From positions 1-64,000 of the forward strand of contig JAIYDP010000337.1 of assembly GCA_027487435.1 (NCBI GenBank): a DNA stretch of 64,000 nucleotides, in the 5' to 3' direction. The notes beneath the pieces were generated by a model. It searched no databases, had not been told where the DNA came from, and worked only from the letters and a program-made list of their open reading frames with translations. Positions within the stretch are counted from its first letter, which is position 1. Every line of letters begins with the position of its first letter. The position numbers were made by a program, and so were the translations under genes. Shown here piece by piece: positions 1-10,586 of the stretch. This DNA comes from Verrucomicrobiaceae bacterium (GTDB lineage Bacteria; Verrucomicrobiota; Verrucomicrobiia; Verrucomicrobiales; Akkermansiaceae).

Positions 1-690
1 AGACCGTTGGGAAGGCTGAAAAGGGGGGAGGCAACTGGCCGTACATCTTCAAGCTGCGGAGCAGCATGGACTTCAGTGCGACGTACGCGGAGTACTTCCG
101 GTCCTTCCACCTCCTCTTCACCTCCGACCATTCCCCGACCGTGGCGACATGGCCGCAAGGCGGGGGGTCCCGACAGGTCCCCGGCAACAGGCATCGGAAG
201 GCTACTGTGCTACTCTCATGAGGCCACGTGTGTGGCCGGGGGCTACAGGGCTACAGGAGCACGGGGTCTGCAAGAGGGAGATTGGACATTCAGGAGGAAG
301 CGTATCCAAACGGCCGAATGGGGGCCCGCGTGCCCCGTTCAGTCGGTGGGAGGGCTACTATAGCTTCCTCCACTTCTTTCGTCGATGGACACTAAAGGGG
401 TAATCCACGCCGAGTAGTGGATTGTTTACCAACAAGGAGGAGTGGGCGCAGCTGCAGCGGATGCTCTCTTTGATGCATGCGAGGAGCCCTGCTTCAGTGG
501 AGCGCTCTGTAACTTCCGCAAGGAGGTCTGTTGGGGGGTCAAGTTGTACACCATGAAAAGGCGCATTGCGTGGGATGAGTAGAAAACTCAGCAGCTGGAA
601 ATCACAACTCATACAGTAACTGCTGTAAAGTTCATGATTGATGCAACTTGGCTCCCAAATTTCGATGATGAAATATTTGTTACGATCTCG
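1..690. other. Unassigned left edge, possible coding remnants
   Basis: No gene model could be supported here. Two short stretches look coding-like on the plus strand. One starts at about base 3, contains NWPYIFKLRSSMDFS and stops near 220. The other, about 420-560, contains GLFTNKEEWAQLQRMLSL. They are in different frames with stops between them and match no family I recognise. They could be the tail of a gene lying to the left plus a decayed fragment, or part of an old mobile element. The stretch 160-360 is GC-rich with small direct repeats (ggctacaggg). The promoter of the MFS gene at 691 should lie in the last 150 bases, which are more AT-rich. Confidence 0.3.
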
Positions 691-2426
691 ATGGTTTGCG
701 ATACTTTGCCATTTGCGAAATATCGCTTGCTTCTGATTGTCCCAGCTCTGATCTCATTTGGTCTTCCGGTGGGCAGGTATTTTACATGTCCCGCCGCGAG
801 ATACAGCTCATGTTTCTAGTGCCTATGCATTCTCCGTTTTTGTCAATCCCATCGAGATAGCAAGGCCAGAGTGGCCCAAGGTTCCTATTACTGCTGCATC
901 ATGGGCATTGGCAACTTTGATATTTACCTGTGGGGTTGTAAACTTTTTCATCGGCGCTTTGCTCGATCAGTTGGGCCCTCGCCTCTATGGTATCATCGGA
1001 TCAATCTTGTTTGCGTCAGGATGGGTTGTTGCTGGCGCTGCTATACGTTACGGATTCTTTTCTCTTTTCGTAACCGGAATAGGTAGGTTATTCGTGTCCT
1101 TTCTTACGTCTCTGGTTTATTGTCTGGAGCAGGGTTTGGCTTCATGAACTTGATAATGCTCGGTCCGCAACTCGTCTTGACTTGCTTATGGCTCAGTGTT
1201 GAGTGCAAAATGGTTTCCCGAGCGCCGTGGATTTGCTGGAGGGTTCGCTGGTTTCTGGATAGGTGCTGGAGCACTCACTTGGCCTGTTATTAATTACGTG
1301 CTTATAACGCACTTTTCATGCGCGGGTGTCTTAGATGTACAATCTTGCGCAAATGCTACGCCCAATGACACCTCATTCACGCAACAATATATTGGAGGAG
1401 TATCCCAGACCTTCTTTGTTCTTGGCCCTGTTTACGCTGCCTGGATGCTTCCTTGGTTCCTGCTTTTTTACTTTTTTCTTATTCCTGAGGTGTTTATTTC
1501 TTCGATTTCCCTCCGTTGCAGAGGTCGCCCCTCTCTTGTCTGCGACATCGAGGTCAACGATGAGCGCTTCAATGAAATGGTTACCACCTCGCCCAAAAGC
1601 TCCTCCTCTCTCGCGTCTCTCGCTCTTATCAACACCCCAATTTTGGCTCTATTGGGTCGTTCTGTTTGTTTCATTGACTCCAGGATGGGGTTTCACATCT
1701 TTGTTATCACCGTTTCTTCAAGCTGCATACAGTGTGACACCTGGAGAAGCGGCAGCTGCAGTACCTCTTGTTGTTGATTTTTTCTAATGCTTGAGGTAAC
1801 AACTATCAATGTCTTCTATGCATTTGGTCGTCTTGGATGGGGCACAGCTTCAGATCGTATCGGTCGCCGTCCTGCTTACATATTGTTTCTTGGGACTGGC
1901 GTTTCACTGAGTTTTTGCCACCACTTACACATTAGTGCATTCTGATTGGGTTAATTCCCGCATTGCTGGCGATTCCACAACAATTTTCTCGTGTTGCATT
2001 CATCCTGACCATTGTTTTCTTGGCGATATCACAATCCATGTATGGTGGAGCCAAGGTTTAATGTCCTTGATCTTTTTCATGAGTAAGGTTATCTGTGCAG
2101 CAACTTGCTCCGAATTTTTTGGCATCGAGAACGCTTCAACTGCAGTTGGGCTTGTCATCACTGCAGTTGGAGCTGCTGGAGTAGTTGGGATCTCGACATC
2201 GAACGCATTGACCAGAGTGCCGTCCAGCGAATCAGGTGCTGCCGCAAGACACGATTTTGATCCGTTTTTCTTCCTCATGGCAGCTTTACTTGCGGCGGGA
2301 GTTCTTTGCGCGTCTCTTATGAGGCCAATTCGGGCCAAGATCGCTCCTCTAGAAACTGCGCTAGTAGGTGGTACTTCTGATGAGGACGAAGAGGCAGTGC
2401 TAGAGCCTCTTGTTGCTGTTCAATAA
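691..2426 (+). CDS. MFS transporter, oxalate/formate antiporter-like
   Basis: Major facilitator superfamily membrane transporter with about 12 helices, closest by eye to the OFA (oxalate:formate) group; the substrate is not determined by the sequence. The ATG at 691 leaves about 11 residues before helix 1 (LIVPALISFGLPVGSAYAFS); an in-frame upstream ATG at 634 is possible. Introns of 43 nt (777-819), 50 nt (1083-1132), 34 nt (1163-1196), 34 nt (1490-1523) and 35 nt (about 1758-1792), plus two more near 1.91 and 2.07 kb, join the blocks. Family landmarks are GFGFMNLIMLVLSAKWFPER, the central TPQFWLYWVVLFVSLTPGWG and the second-half loop GRLGWGTASDRIGRRP. The C-terminus is acidic and cytosolic (TSDEDEEAVLEPLVAVQ). 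The fold is certain, the substrate class only likely. Confidence 0.82.
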
Positions 2427-2730
2427 TGTAATTATATAGCAAGGTTGAGTACAAATGGGGCAAACGTTAGGAAGGGGGAGGTTTAGGGAAGTATTCTTAG
2501 CCCAATCCACCAGGCTTACACAGGGTGATGGGTGGAAGTCGGTAGGAGGAACGAGAGGAAAGCAGTGTAGAGGACGGCGGCAAAAAAATGAGGCGAATGT
2601 GGGGGAGACCACAATTCGCTCAGTGACGAAGCGGAGGAGGTCGGGAGGGCGCCATAAAGGACGACGGCGGCGAAGCTGAGCGCCGCCAAAGTAGGAGGGG
2701 TCCATGTGCCACAAACCCACTTATCGGACT
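2427..2730. other. Convergent intergenic spacer, nothing recognised
   Basis: A 304-bp gap between the stop codons of the MFS gene (+) and the ABC gene (-). The plus strand is purine-rich (runs of gga, gaag and ggcg). Open frames exist on both strands but have no family features and odd composition. It probably holds the two 3' UTRs and terminators. Confidence 0.4.
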
Positions 2731-5212
2731 TCAACAGGACCCCTGCAGAACGGAACAACGGACAAATTCTGCCGCTCTCGCTCGCGAAGTGCGAATTCGC
2801 TGGAGGATAGAACTTTCTTCAATTACTCTGTCTGGAGGACCCAAGGATTCAAGTTCTCCACAAGAAGAAAATACGACTACTTCTCTCACTAAATTCAGCA
2901 TGACTGCGTCAAACTTGGAAGACAAGATGACGACGTGCAGATCTGAAAAGTAAGACTCAGAGTGGCGTGACTCAACGAGTGCAAAGAACAAACATTGCTC
3001 TCAAAATTCCTTCCGCATCCTCTTGCTCGACACTGAAGAAATCGCCATCGACAAATAGAAATTTGGGCATCTTGTGATACACTCTCGATATCAATACGTA
3101 GCGCTGTAGAACTTGAGGCAAGCTGCGGATAGGACTATTCGAAGACAAGTTGTCGAAACAGCAGGACACACCGAGTGAACAAAACACTTTTCTTACGCGA
3201 TCATGTTTTTCTTCTTCGCTCTAACTGCTAAGACGACTCGAAATAAAAATACCAATTCTAACTCCGCCACATCAAGGATGTTATCTGCTATCGTGCCCTC
3301 AAGACACACGTCGGAAACGCGCAAGACCTGCAACTTGGACCATACAGCCTCTCGATTCGAATGACATGACCTTTATGATGAGAAAGACAAGCCAGAACAA
3401 CAACAGGATTTCGCCAACGAAGATCGACCCCTCGTAACTCCGAACACCAGCCACACAATCAGTTAATTTGTTGAGAAAAGAAACACTTGAACAGAAGAGT
3501 AAAGTACTCGAGCTTGAAAGACACAAAGTTATGAGGGGTTCGTGGTCAGGTATTTTCGCTTTCAGCAGATTGACTCCTAGTTGCTGCGATTCCTGGTGGT
3601 CAATAATCTCTAACGATCCGATGAGGCGCAATGAATTTTTTGAAGTCGCACGTGCCAGTACATTCAGAAGCACTCCAGCAGACGAAGCGCTCTGCCGGTA
3701 CAACTCGACATTTTCGAGAGCGTCGTTCATGTTCTCATAAACGAGGTCCACGTACATGAAAAACGACAATAGCATCCCTTAGATATCAACCAATGAGGGT
3801 AAACGCTGGCACCGGCTGATGGAGCACCCGCGATAACAAAGTATGTCGCTTGCCAAATCGACAATCCCATGCCAACGTTGGACAATAAGATAGTCGCAAA
3901 GGCAAATCGACTTGCATAGGAAGCCAATTTCATATCAAACCCAAACAGTACGGTCGACAAACGCTTGTAGTCTCGCTTGACAAATTGCATTCGACCAGAA
4001 ACTTGCAAACTAGCGGAGTTGTTCAAGGCGAATGAACATAGGTCGGTTTGTGTCGCACCAACAGACAAATCTGACTCGGTGATCTTTGCAACAGACATTG
4101 CGTATGGGATTGTTATCAGATAAAGAAATGCGACGCTAAAACCAACAAAAATCCCTAGCGCATGAGAGATGATCGTCAAGCGACGCACCAAGCGCAGCCT
4201 CTGACGACAAGAAGTAAACAACTCCTGCGAAAATGAAGAGAAAGTGCTGGAACGCTTCCGCACGATTCATAACAAGCTCCTCCAACATTTCAACTTCACT
4301 TACATACGAAATGTATTCTCCTGGAGGAACGTCGTCGAATAAATCCATCGATGAGGTCGTGCCAGCCTCAAAGAGAGAGATTTGCAATCGATTCATCATC
4401 TTCGCAGTACCCAGCCGAATCAAGAAGGTTCCCAAATAACCGAAGACAGCCTCGGAAAATGAGGCGAGAACAACGAGGCCCAAGAGGACGGTTTGTCTTC
4501 GATAGAATAAGTCTCTTTGAACATCCATCTCATGGTGGTCCTTTGTAGATTTGATATCTGAGATCAGAAAAAATGCGAAAAGGTAAACCCGTTGCATTGT
4601 CGATGAGCTTCTGGGTCAACAAAGGAAAGAAAAACGCTGAAACAGCTTCCAAGACAATAGCCATCATTCCAATAATGTAATACTTCCATTCCGGACGAGA
4701 ATATTTGATAATCGAGAGCAATGTCGACAACTTCATGATGAGAAGAACAAAGCTGCTCAAACCTGTTTGGATTGTCCAAGATTCGCGCCTTTGAGCATTT
4801 TTGATAATGAAAAGTAATCAATCAGCCAAATAATCTCAGAAGCCGCAATTAGAAAGATGCCGACCAACGTGATAAAGTGAACAGATGAAAAGGGAATGAT
4901 GTGAGTGCTTATGTCAAACAGAAGAAACAATCTCTCTCCGCTAACAACAAGAAAGAGCCCAGTCTGGACAGTCAGAAATGTACTCAAAAGAGAAACAAGG
5001 AAAGTTGCCGCATGCAGACACATTGAAACCCATTTCCCTATCAGATAGCGATGCATGCCGAAGTGTCCCATGGTTAGCCATACTGCAAAGAAAGCTTTGT
5101 ACGACAACGAGTTCCCTTTTGACTCTTCCTCGCCAGACTCAGAGTTCTCTGTCCATGTTAGCAGGCAAACTTAGTGAGCGAGACTGGAGATGAAAGGATC
5201 TTGAATTGACAT
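2731..5212 (-). CDS. TM2-like domain fused to ABC half-transporter with degenerate ATPase
   Basis: Multi-exon membrane protein. Exon 1 encodes MSIQDPFISS (ATG at 5212), then a 36-nt intron. Next comes a TM2-like domain: AFFAVWLTMGHFGMHRYLIG, two more hydrophobic segments, ending SEIIWLIDYFSLSKML. A second intron (32 nt) leads into an ABC type-1 exporter domain (LLSIIKYSRPEWKYYIIGMM, then FFFPLLTQKLIDNAT) running to about 3.73 kb. The nucleotide-binding domain follows in order but with lost motifs. The Walker A region reads about FVSFLNKLT with no glycines. GTIADNIL is kept. The signature region is SLPQVLQRYVLISRVYH, Walker B is KFLFVDGDFF (Glu lost), and the H-loop position VVILSSKF lacks His. 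The frame survives through many introns, so I favour a catalytically dead ABCB/TAP-like protein over a pseudogene. Internal exon edges around 3.2-3.5 kb are uncertain. Confidence 0.66.
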
Positions 5213-5249
5213 ATTTCGTAAACTAAGGAATAGAACGTAGGGAGGAGAC
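5213..5249. promoter_or_regulatory. 37-bp bidirectional promoter/5' UTR
   Basis: Only 37 bp separate the start codons of the divergent ABC (-) and CutC (+) genes. All core-promoter and 5' UTR sequence for both must fit here or lie inside the coding regions. It contains aaactaagg, similar to the aactaa(a) seen in other divergent gaps of this window (FIP1/LYRM2, TM9/SR, PDK1/40857 gene). No TATA box is obvious. Confidence 0.5.
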
Positions 5250-6195
5250 ATGCTTGTTGTCGAAGTTCCTGTGGATTCTCCAGTTGGGGCCATCAGAGCT
5301 GCCGAGGGTGGTGCAGCAAGACTGGAGTTATGTAGTTCCTTGTTTAGCGGTGGAGTCACTCCGTCAAAAGGCCTCATGGAGATTGTTTGCGCTACAGTTT
5401 CCATTCGTATGGCTGATGATTGTCATCTGAAATGCTAGCGGTAGTTGCCCTAATTCGACCACGAGAAGGGGACTTTTGCTATGATGAAATTGAGTTTCAA
5501 GTCTGTCTCAAAGACATTCAACATGCCAAAGAAGCGGGGTGTGCCGGAGTAGCCATCGGCTATCTGAAAGCAGTCTATTATCCGAATGCTTGTAATGATC
5601 TTCAAGGATGGCACCATTGATAAGGAGCGAATGAAAAAGGCCATCTCAGTTGCCAGTGGTCTGATGGTCACTTGTCACCGCGGTAGAGTGCGAATTGAGC
5701 TCTAGTGGTTTACAACAAAGCGTTTGATATGTGCCTCAGTTTGTCGGATTCTCTAGATGTCCTCATTGATCTCGGCGTTTCTAGGTATTACGACGTGATC
5801 TTTCGTTTAGACCTGCAGAGTCCTTACCTCAGGCGGAGAAAAATCAGTAGTAGAGGGTTTAGACAATCTTGTCGAATTACATGAAAGGGGTTCTTTTTTC
5901 TTGATTACACTCATTGCAGTAGCAGCTGGAAGGATTGTCGTTATGCCAGGAGGAGGGCTCACGGAGAAGAACATTGGAAGGGTTGTGAAACGAGTCCCGT
6001 TTGCAGAGGTACATGCATCGCTGAGAACTAAAGTCGACTCAGCGATGGAGTTTAGGAACTTCTCTTGCTTTGTAGTGATCGCTTGTCACGATAACTTCAC
6101 AGATGGGCGGTGAATTGCGAAACTCGGAGTACGTAAACTCAGTTTGTGATGCGGGCAAGATCCGGCAATTCATCCAAAGCACGGACAAGGTTTAA
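5250..6195 (+). CDS. cutC: CutC family protein (copper homeostasis, TIM barrel)
   Basis: Cytosolic TIM-barrel protein of the CutC family, linked to copper tolerance or copper binding though its biochemical role is debated. The ATG at 5250 gives [20 protein letters not shown], the standard family start (EVxVDS..A..AE.GGA). Introns split conserved motifs cleanly: 5407-5438 (32 nt) inside [14 protein letters not shown]; 34 nt inside GYLKADGTID; 38 nt inside VTCHRAFDM; one near 5.8 kb inside [13 protein letters not shown]; 29 nt inside [16 protein letters not shown]; and one before [19 protein letters not shown] is present near the end. The stop is 6193-6195, only 20 bp from the stop of the convergent TM9 gene. 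It shares a 37-bp intergenic start region with the TM2-ABC gene. Confidence 0.9.
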
Positions 6196-6215
6196 ACAAT
6201 CGACAGATGTATACA

Positions 6216-8351
6216 CTAATCGCTCTTGATGTTCTTGTATATCCTCTTCACAAAGACAAGAGATGAAAAGAAACCGATGGACCCTCACGAATCAGTGGTA
6301 AATTACAGATCTCTCCAAACCGCAAAGAATCGCAAACGCGACGCAAAAAAGTGTTGTGTATCCAAAGTAGAACATCGTCTGAAAGAAGCCATACATCCTC
6401 GTCTTCGCGATGAAATAATATATGGCGTAGAGGAAGACGTAGGCTGCTGTTGAGGAGCCACTTAGAAACGAAGTCCACCCCCATCTGACCAATCAGAAAA
6501 CGCTAATCTGCACACCTGTAATCCTCCGCGTTGAGTTGGAAGTACGTAATGACGATGGAAACGCACGAAATAACTGTCAGCAGCATCAAAAACACGACAA
6601 GCATGAGATCGTAGACGTAGTAGAACTTGTAGTTCCAAAAAGACGTGAAAATGAAGTACATCTCGATGAAGATGGATCCAAAAGGCAGAACCCCTCCAAG
6701 AGAGACCATCACCCATGGCTTCAAGTACCACTTGGATTCTGGAATATGTCTCGGGATTGTGTTCACACGGCAGGGAAAATCAGGCGTCCCAGACCAATTA
6801 CGTCCAAAGACCGTGCCGGCCAAAACAAGAGGGCAGCAAATGAAAATGTAAATGAGTGAAATAGCGACCATGGACCCAAAAGGAATAGCTGCCAGCGACG
6901 AGTATCCGATAGCAACAAAATTGAGAGACAAAGTAATGGCCGCGCAAAGTCCAGGAAACAGAGCCGCTGTCATGACCATGGTCTTGATCCATTTCAAGCC
7001 TTAGTTTATGTGAGGCCATGAAGAACGGGAACATACCTCCACTCTGAGCATAGTAGCTCCCACTGACGTACCCTGCAACAAAGCTTGTCACGCAAAAGGC
7101 TCCGATGAAAGCGTTCGTGACGGCACCTCGCCTGCCACTGTCAATCATAACCAGTTATGCAGTACCCGCTGTACAGAGTTGCGATGATGGCAATGACGAT
7201 GACAATTATGACAATGCATGCGAGCTGTACCCCAGAACCGAGAAGAGCAGCAAATAGAGGAGTGAAAGGCGGGAACCGAAACACGTCTCCTTGAACCTGT
7301 TTCCACCCAAAATCATCTGTGTCTCGAGTCTAAGAACATGAGAAAAGAAATAAATGAGAAACAAATTCGTCATCATCTCGCAGCTCAGCGAATCTGGCAT
7401 AATCTTTTCGCAACGTTCGCATCAAAATAAGCGACACGAGTCCAATCAAGAAGAGGACCATCATGAATGAATTGAAGATAGAAAACCAATGAATCTGCTT
7501 GAGTGAGGGGTCATGGCAGTTCGAAACACTTGATGCTCAAAAAAGTCGTTGTCAAGATATTTACGAAATCGATCTTCAAACTTCAAATCTGTCTCGACCC
7601 ATTCGATGCTGTAAGTGAAGTCCAGACGCTGGTTCGGACGAATAGGTGTTGGATTCTCGGAAGTGAGATTCACTTCGATTATCTTTGCTCGTGAGCGACA
7701 TTAATTTGCTGTGACCCTGTCATTGTTGTACGATATCTTGAACTTCCGGTGGGTGTAAATCATGAAATCAGTGTGCTTCGAAGAGTCGTGGACGCCCTTC
7801 TCCTCTCCTTGTCCCATTTCGCCTAGCATTTCTGCGTCGTTAAGTAGGTCAAATCAAACATCCAAGACCCCAAACTGGCAGCTCGTCTGTTGTATCAGAA
7901 GGCCAAAGGCAAAACTACCAATGACCATTTGATACCAATAATGATTTTCGACTGCATACTCGAATATTTCCGCATCAGCTTCATCCAGTTCCTGGACACA
8001 GGTTACAGAATGAGCAACATTCTCTTGTGGTTTAGACAAATGTGACAGAATAAAACCTCGGAACTTCATCTCATAGTCGCTCTTCACCAATTCATTTCCT
8101 TCAAGAGCTTCACCAAGCCCAGCCCAATTACGTTCCCAGTTGTTTGGATCCACTTTGCAAAAAGGAAGAGTGAAATAGTTGTAAGTTTCTTGCGGGTTCT
8201 CGTACGGACCAACCTTGTTGACCCAGACGGTAACGGGCTCATGAACGTCGTACTGATTTCATTAACTACGAAAGACTCTCAATACTCTGTGCGATTTTGA
8301 ATCACAATTCGCAAACGCCAAAATGACACCAAAAAAGAAACAACTCTGCAT
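6216..8351 (-). CDS. TM9 superfamily (nonaspanin) membrane protein
   Basis: Endomembrane (Golgi/endosome) protein of the TM9SF/EMP70 family, involved in sorting of transmembrane cargo. The ATG at 8351 gives a signal peptide ([16 protein letters not shown]). After a 33-nt intron comes the family lumenal start [19 protein letters not shown] and TLPFCKVDP. The lumenal domain ends at [14 protein letters not shown] and then [14 protein letters not shown]. Nine hydrophobic segments follow, with landmarks [26 protein letters not shown] and [17 protein letters not shown]. The last intron restores [18 protein letters not shown] before a terminal KSD, a KxD COPI-type motif typical of the family. The stop (6216-6218) faces the CutC stop across 20 bp. 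Confidence 0.93.
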
Positions 8352-8532
8352 CTTGCGATAACAACTAAAACTTTCAACTTTTAATTTTCTGAACTAAAGC
8401 AACTCCTGGTCAAAGCGTAATTCAATCTTTTTGTTATTTTTGAGTACCACTAATCATATTCCAAGATGGAAATGTCTCAATGAATCAATACGCTTAAACA
8501 ACTACTTAAAAGTTGTTACACATCAGACACCC

Positions 8533-9135
8533 ATGCCGCGCAATATCTTGTACGTGAATGGATTGTCCACTTCGACTCGTTCGCGAGATCTTGAGCAAGG
8601 TTCCTTCTTTAGAGATTGTATCGACGTGATAGAATTCAAAGCTTTCGGGAAAATCGTTCGCTGTGACATTCCTGCACCTCAAGGACAGCCTCGCGGGTTT
8701 GCTCTGAATATCTTCAGCTCACTTCTAGGTTTGCCTTCATCGAATTCGAAGAAGAACGAGATGCTGAAAAGGCCATGTACGAAATGAGAGGGAAACGTAT
8801 AGACGGAAGGGAGATCGGAGTTGAGGTGAGCGTTTCTGTCATTAGTGGTAACGATCGAGTTCGCGAAGCGCCCTCCAGCTAGTGGATGGGGAGGGTGACC
8901 GTTTTTTTTACTTCATCTGACACGCAGCCGCCGTTCAAGGAGCCGAAGCCCACCTAGCCGGCGCAGACGTTCACGCTCGTCATCTCCATCCCGTTCTCGA
9001 TCTAGATCTCGTTCACGACATGCCAGGCGTCGCCGGAGCCCTTCCTCTTCTCGCTCTCGCTCTCGTGGGAAGTCCAGAAGATCAGATTCGAGGTCACGGT
9101 CTGCGTCTCGCTCGAAATCGCCTGCTCGGAAATAA
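8533..9135 (+). CDS. SR-type splicing factor (RRM + RS domain)
   Basis: Nuclear pre-mRNA splicing factor. The ATG at 8533 starts MPRNILYVNGLSTSTRSRDL, the RNP2 side of an RRM. The RRM continues over two short introns (33 and about 32 nt) as EFKAFGKIVRCDIPAPQGQP, then the RNP1 strand RGFAFIEFEEERDAEKAMYE and GKRIDGREIGVEFAKRP. Two further introns precede a C-terminal RS domain with many RS/SR dipeptides (GRRSRSRSPPSRRRRSRSSS and onwards), ending SKSPARK. The single RRM plus RS resembles the SRSF2/7 or U1-70K-like classes; the exact orthologue is not assigned. The stop is 21 bp from the convergent ELP4 stop. Confidence 0.88.
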
Positions 9136-9156
9136 ATTATTCAGAAGTCGAGTTTG

Positions 9157-10390
9157 CTAGATTTTCCTGGCGTAGAGCATGCAGAATCTGTAGTCTATTG
9201 AATTACTTGAGAAGTGAAGTGTAACAACTTCCTCATCTTCTGGCTTGATGACAATCTTATCAAGAGTTACTCGCATGCGTCGAACTTTGAAGAGATATTT
9301 GAGACTATCGTGAATTTGGTGCGTCTAGCTTGTCACATCGCCTCAAATAGACTTACTAAAGAATTGAGCCTAAGTTGCTTGGATATCTCAAGAACGCCAT
9401 CGTAGTCACCAAATACCTTTTTGGAACGACTTTCTTCATGTTCTGAGCTGTTGGGTGGCTCAAGCTAAACAAACTGAGAAAGTTTCTGATACAAAAAGAG
9501 AAGTCGGCGACATGGCGAAACCTGCAGACTCAAAAAAACGAAAGCACTGTCAAACTGGGCAACATCAAACTTCTGAAAAGAAGAATTCCGTACTTCGACA
9601 AACACAACAGCATTTTTGCCGCGAACCATGCTCTCTGCTTGTCGTCAGAAAGGACGCATTCAAAATACTTAGTTTCCGCAAAAACGCTACAGCCTCCACG
9701 ACCTGCCAGTTGAGAAAACAAAACAGGAAGGAAAAACATTGGCAATAGTAGACGTGGTCCCAATCGGGCCAATCCACCACCTCGATACTTCGGATTTGCT
9801 GTTAAAATCAATGTGTTCTAGTGTAGGGCAACCTCAAGCTTTCCATGGCGCGCTCCATGATCATGAAGCACTCGGCTATCGCGTATGACTTGATCGCGAC
9901 TGAGATGTCTTTCTGAGAATCGTCACCTGTGCCTTCCTTGATATCGGCAGGACGGTCGTACTTCGAATACTGCCATGCGTTCTTCAATTTTCCCAAAGGT
10001 TCATGGCTTTGACGTATTGGAATATCTGAACAGGCCACAGGCTCATCTTCATTGCCGATGCTGTTGAACAAGTATGTCCCAATGACAGTTGCAGAATGTC
10101 CATGCTTTGAGCCTTCTCGAAAGAAAGAACTGCACATTGAGCTGTCCAAATCGACATCACTACTCTCGAAACGCAGCTGGGAAAGAGCTCTCGTTGACTG
10201 ATTCAACAAGAGAGACGGAACCGAGAGGGATACCACCATGGATGGCCTCTAGCAGAGTAATTCATTGTGAACACTCATACAAACCATCGAGAGTACTTGT
10301 ACCAGTGCCAGCAAGAAAAAGACCAGAATACGCTGCAGGCTTGCACCCTGCCGGAGTGGATGAGGAAGGTTTGTATGGTCGGAAGGACAT
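9157..10390 (-). CDS. ELP4: Elongator complex protein 4 (ELP4)
   Basis: RecA-like subunit of the Elongator Elp456 ring, needed for wobble-uridine tRNA modification. The ATG at 10390 gives MSFRPYKPSSSTPAGCKPAA then GLFLAGTGTSTLDEAIHGGI and PLGSVSLVES, the typical ELP4 opening (pG.rps...G.l..STG..sLD..lgGGiplGs). Later blocks are FFREGSKHGHSATVIGT, LGKLKNAWQYSKYDRPAD (family KIAWRY region), KFDVAQFDSAFVFLSLQ, FGDYDGVLEISKQLRLNSL (family yHGll.i.KlprlnsL) and LKYLFKVRRMRVTLDKIVIK (family FKLkRkkl.IE.LHLPP). At least five introns are needed; I used one ending at tttag before LEPPNSSEHEE and a 35-nt one ending ctag before THQIHD. The N-terminal third is less certain. Convergent with the SR gene at 21 bp, divergent from HGD at 196 bp. 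Confidence 0.82.
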
Positions 10391-10472
10391 CGTAACAAAT
10401 ATCTCTGTTTTCATGGTTAAAATTGCAAAACTGGTGAAGGCTTCTTGTGTTTCTTCAAAGCGATCAGTGCAG

Positions 10473-10495
10473 TTTTAAACAGAGAAAGTTTAAAA
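10473..10495. promoter_or_regulatory. Inverted repeat upstream of HGD
   Basis: A perfect 8-bp inverted repeat ttttaaac-(7 nt)-gtttaaaa lies in the 196-bp gap between the divergent ELP4 and HGD start codons, about 92 bp before the HGD ATG. Its place fits an operator or transcription-factor dimer site, but AT-rich repeats of this length can occur by chance. Function is inferred from position only. Confidence 0.3.
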
Positions 10496-10586
10496 AATGC
10501 TTTCACAACAACATTTATGTCTGTAGAAGTTTTCTAAGCTCAAATTTTTGTTGGTTAGGCCGACTGATTCATAAACGGAGAAGCGA

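Noticed and set aside
1758-1792. A 26-nt intron in the MFS gene
   Set aside because: An upstream donor gives a 35-nt intron in phase and a better transporter sequence (GEAAAAVTTINVFYAFGR).
5680-5720. A 23-nt intron in CutC
   Set aside because: A 38-nt intron using the same donor restores the conserved HRAFDM motif exactly, so the very short version is wrong.
9455-9748. Plus-strand open frame rich in Lys/Gln
   Set aside because: Shadow of ELP4 exons on the opposite strand; no family features.
9465-9811. Early end of the 9157-10390 gene at the TAG near 9465
   Set aside because: Splicing out a longer intron ending tttag continues into clear ELP4 C-terminal motifs, so the TAG is intronic.
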